Shown: positions 6,330-6,334 of the stretch, piece by piece
Layout of the letters: each line of letters starts with the position of its first letter
Position numbering within the stretch: position 1 is the stretch's first letter
NCBI GenBank assembly: GCA_031282665.1
Contig: JAITDH010000041.1
Location: 1 to 6,334 of the forward strand
Origin: Zoogloeaceae bacterium
Lineage (GTDB): Bacteria; Pseudomonadota; Gammaproteobacteria; Burkholderiales; Rhodocyclaceae
Direction: 5' to 3'
DNA length: 6,334 bases
Translations under genes and position numbers: made by a program
The notes under the pieces: model-generated
Told to the model about the DNA's origin: nothing
The model's database searches: none
What the model saw: only the letters and a program-made list of their open reading frames with translations

Positions 6330-6334
6330 GGAGG
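6330..6334 (+). promoter_or_regulatory. Possible ribosome binding site at the window end
   Basis: GGAGG forms the last five bases, about eight bases after the predicted transcription start. It would suit a start codon just beyond the window with a short leader. The gene itself is not visible. Confidence 0.4.

Overview
The window reads as a GC-rich proteobacterial chromosome, most likely a betaproteobacterium of the Rhodocyclaceae type. That placement is inferred from codon use and the style of the proteins and intergenic repeats; no rRNA or other marker is present to test it. Three protein genes are supported: a 5'-complete, 3'-truncated transketolase gene on the minus strand (1-1367), and a divergent plus-strand operon of a large hybrid sensor histidine kinase (1881-4901) and an HD-GYP response regulator (4917-6071).

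Layout. Positions 1-1367 carry the first 455 codons of transketolase, running off the left edge. Positions 1368-1880 form a 513-base divergent intergenic region packed with non-coding structure: a heptad ACAG repeat, an 11-bp hairpin, a 173-base imperfect palindrome, a candidate sigma70 promoter facing the kinase, and a short direct repeat in the predicted leader. The two signalling genes follow, 15 bases apart. After them lies a 142-base MITE-like element with 40-base terminal inverted repeats, then an inverted copy of a 21-base sequence also found in the upstream palindrome, and finally a good sigma70-type promoter plus a GGAGG at the right edge for a gene beyond the window.

How the genes work together. 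The kinase has two membrane helices with almost no periplasmic loop, a HAMP-like segment, two PAS domains, HisKA and HATPase domains, a receiver domain and an Hpt domain. This is a complete His-Asp-His chain. The adjacent HD-GYP protein carries the final receiver Asp and an apparently intact c-di-GMP phosphodiesterase core, so the natural reading is a four-step phosphorelay that controls c-di-GMP breakdown. Transketolase is a housekeeping pentose-phosphate/Calvin cycle enzyme and has no evident functional link to the relay.

I see no clearly new system. The points most worth a second look are the repeat families that bracket the signalling operon, and two substitutions at usually conserved sites: Gln for Lys in the Hpt motif, and Gln for the second His of the HD-GYP metal site.
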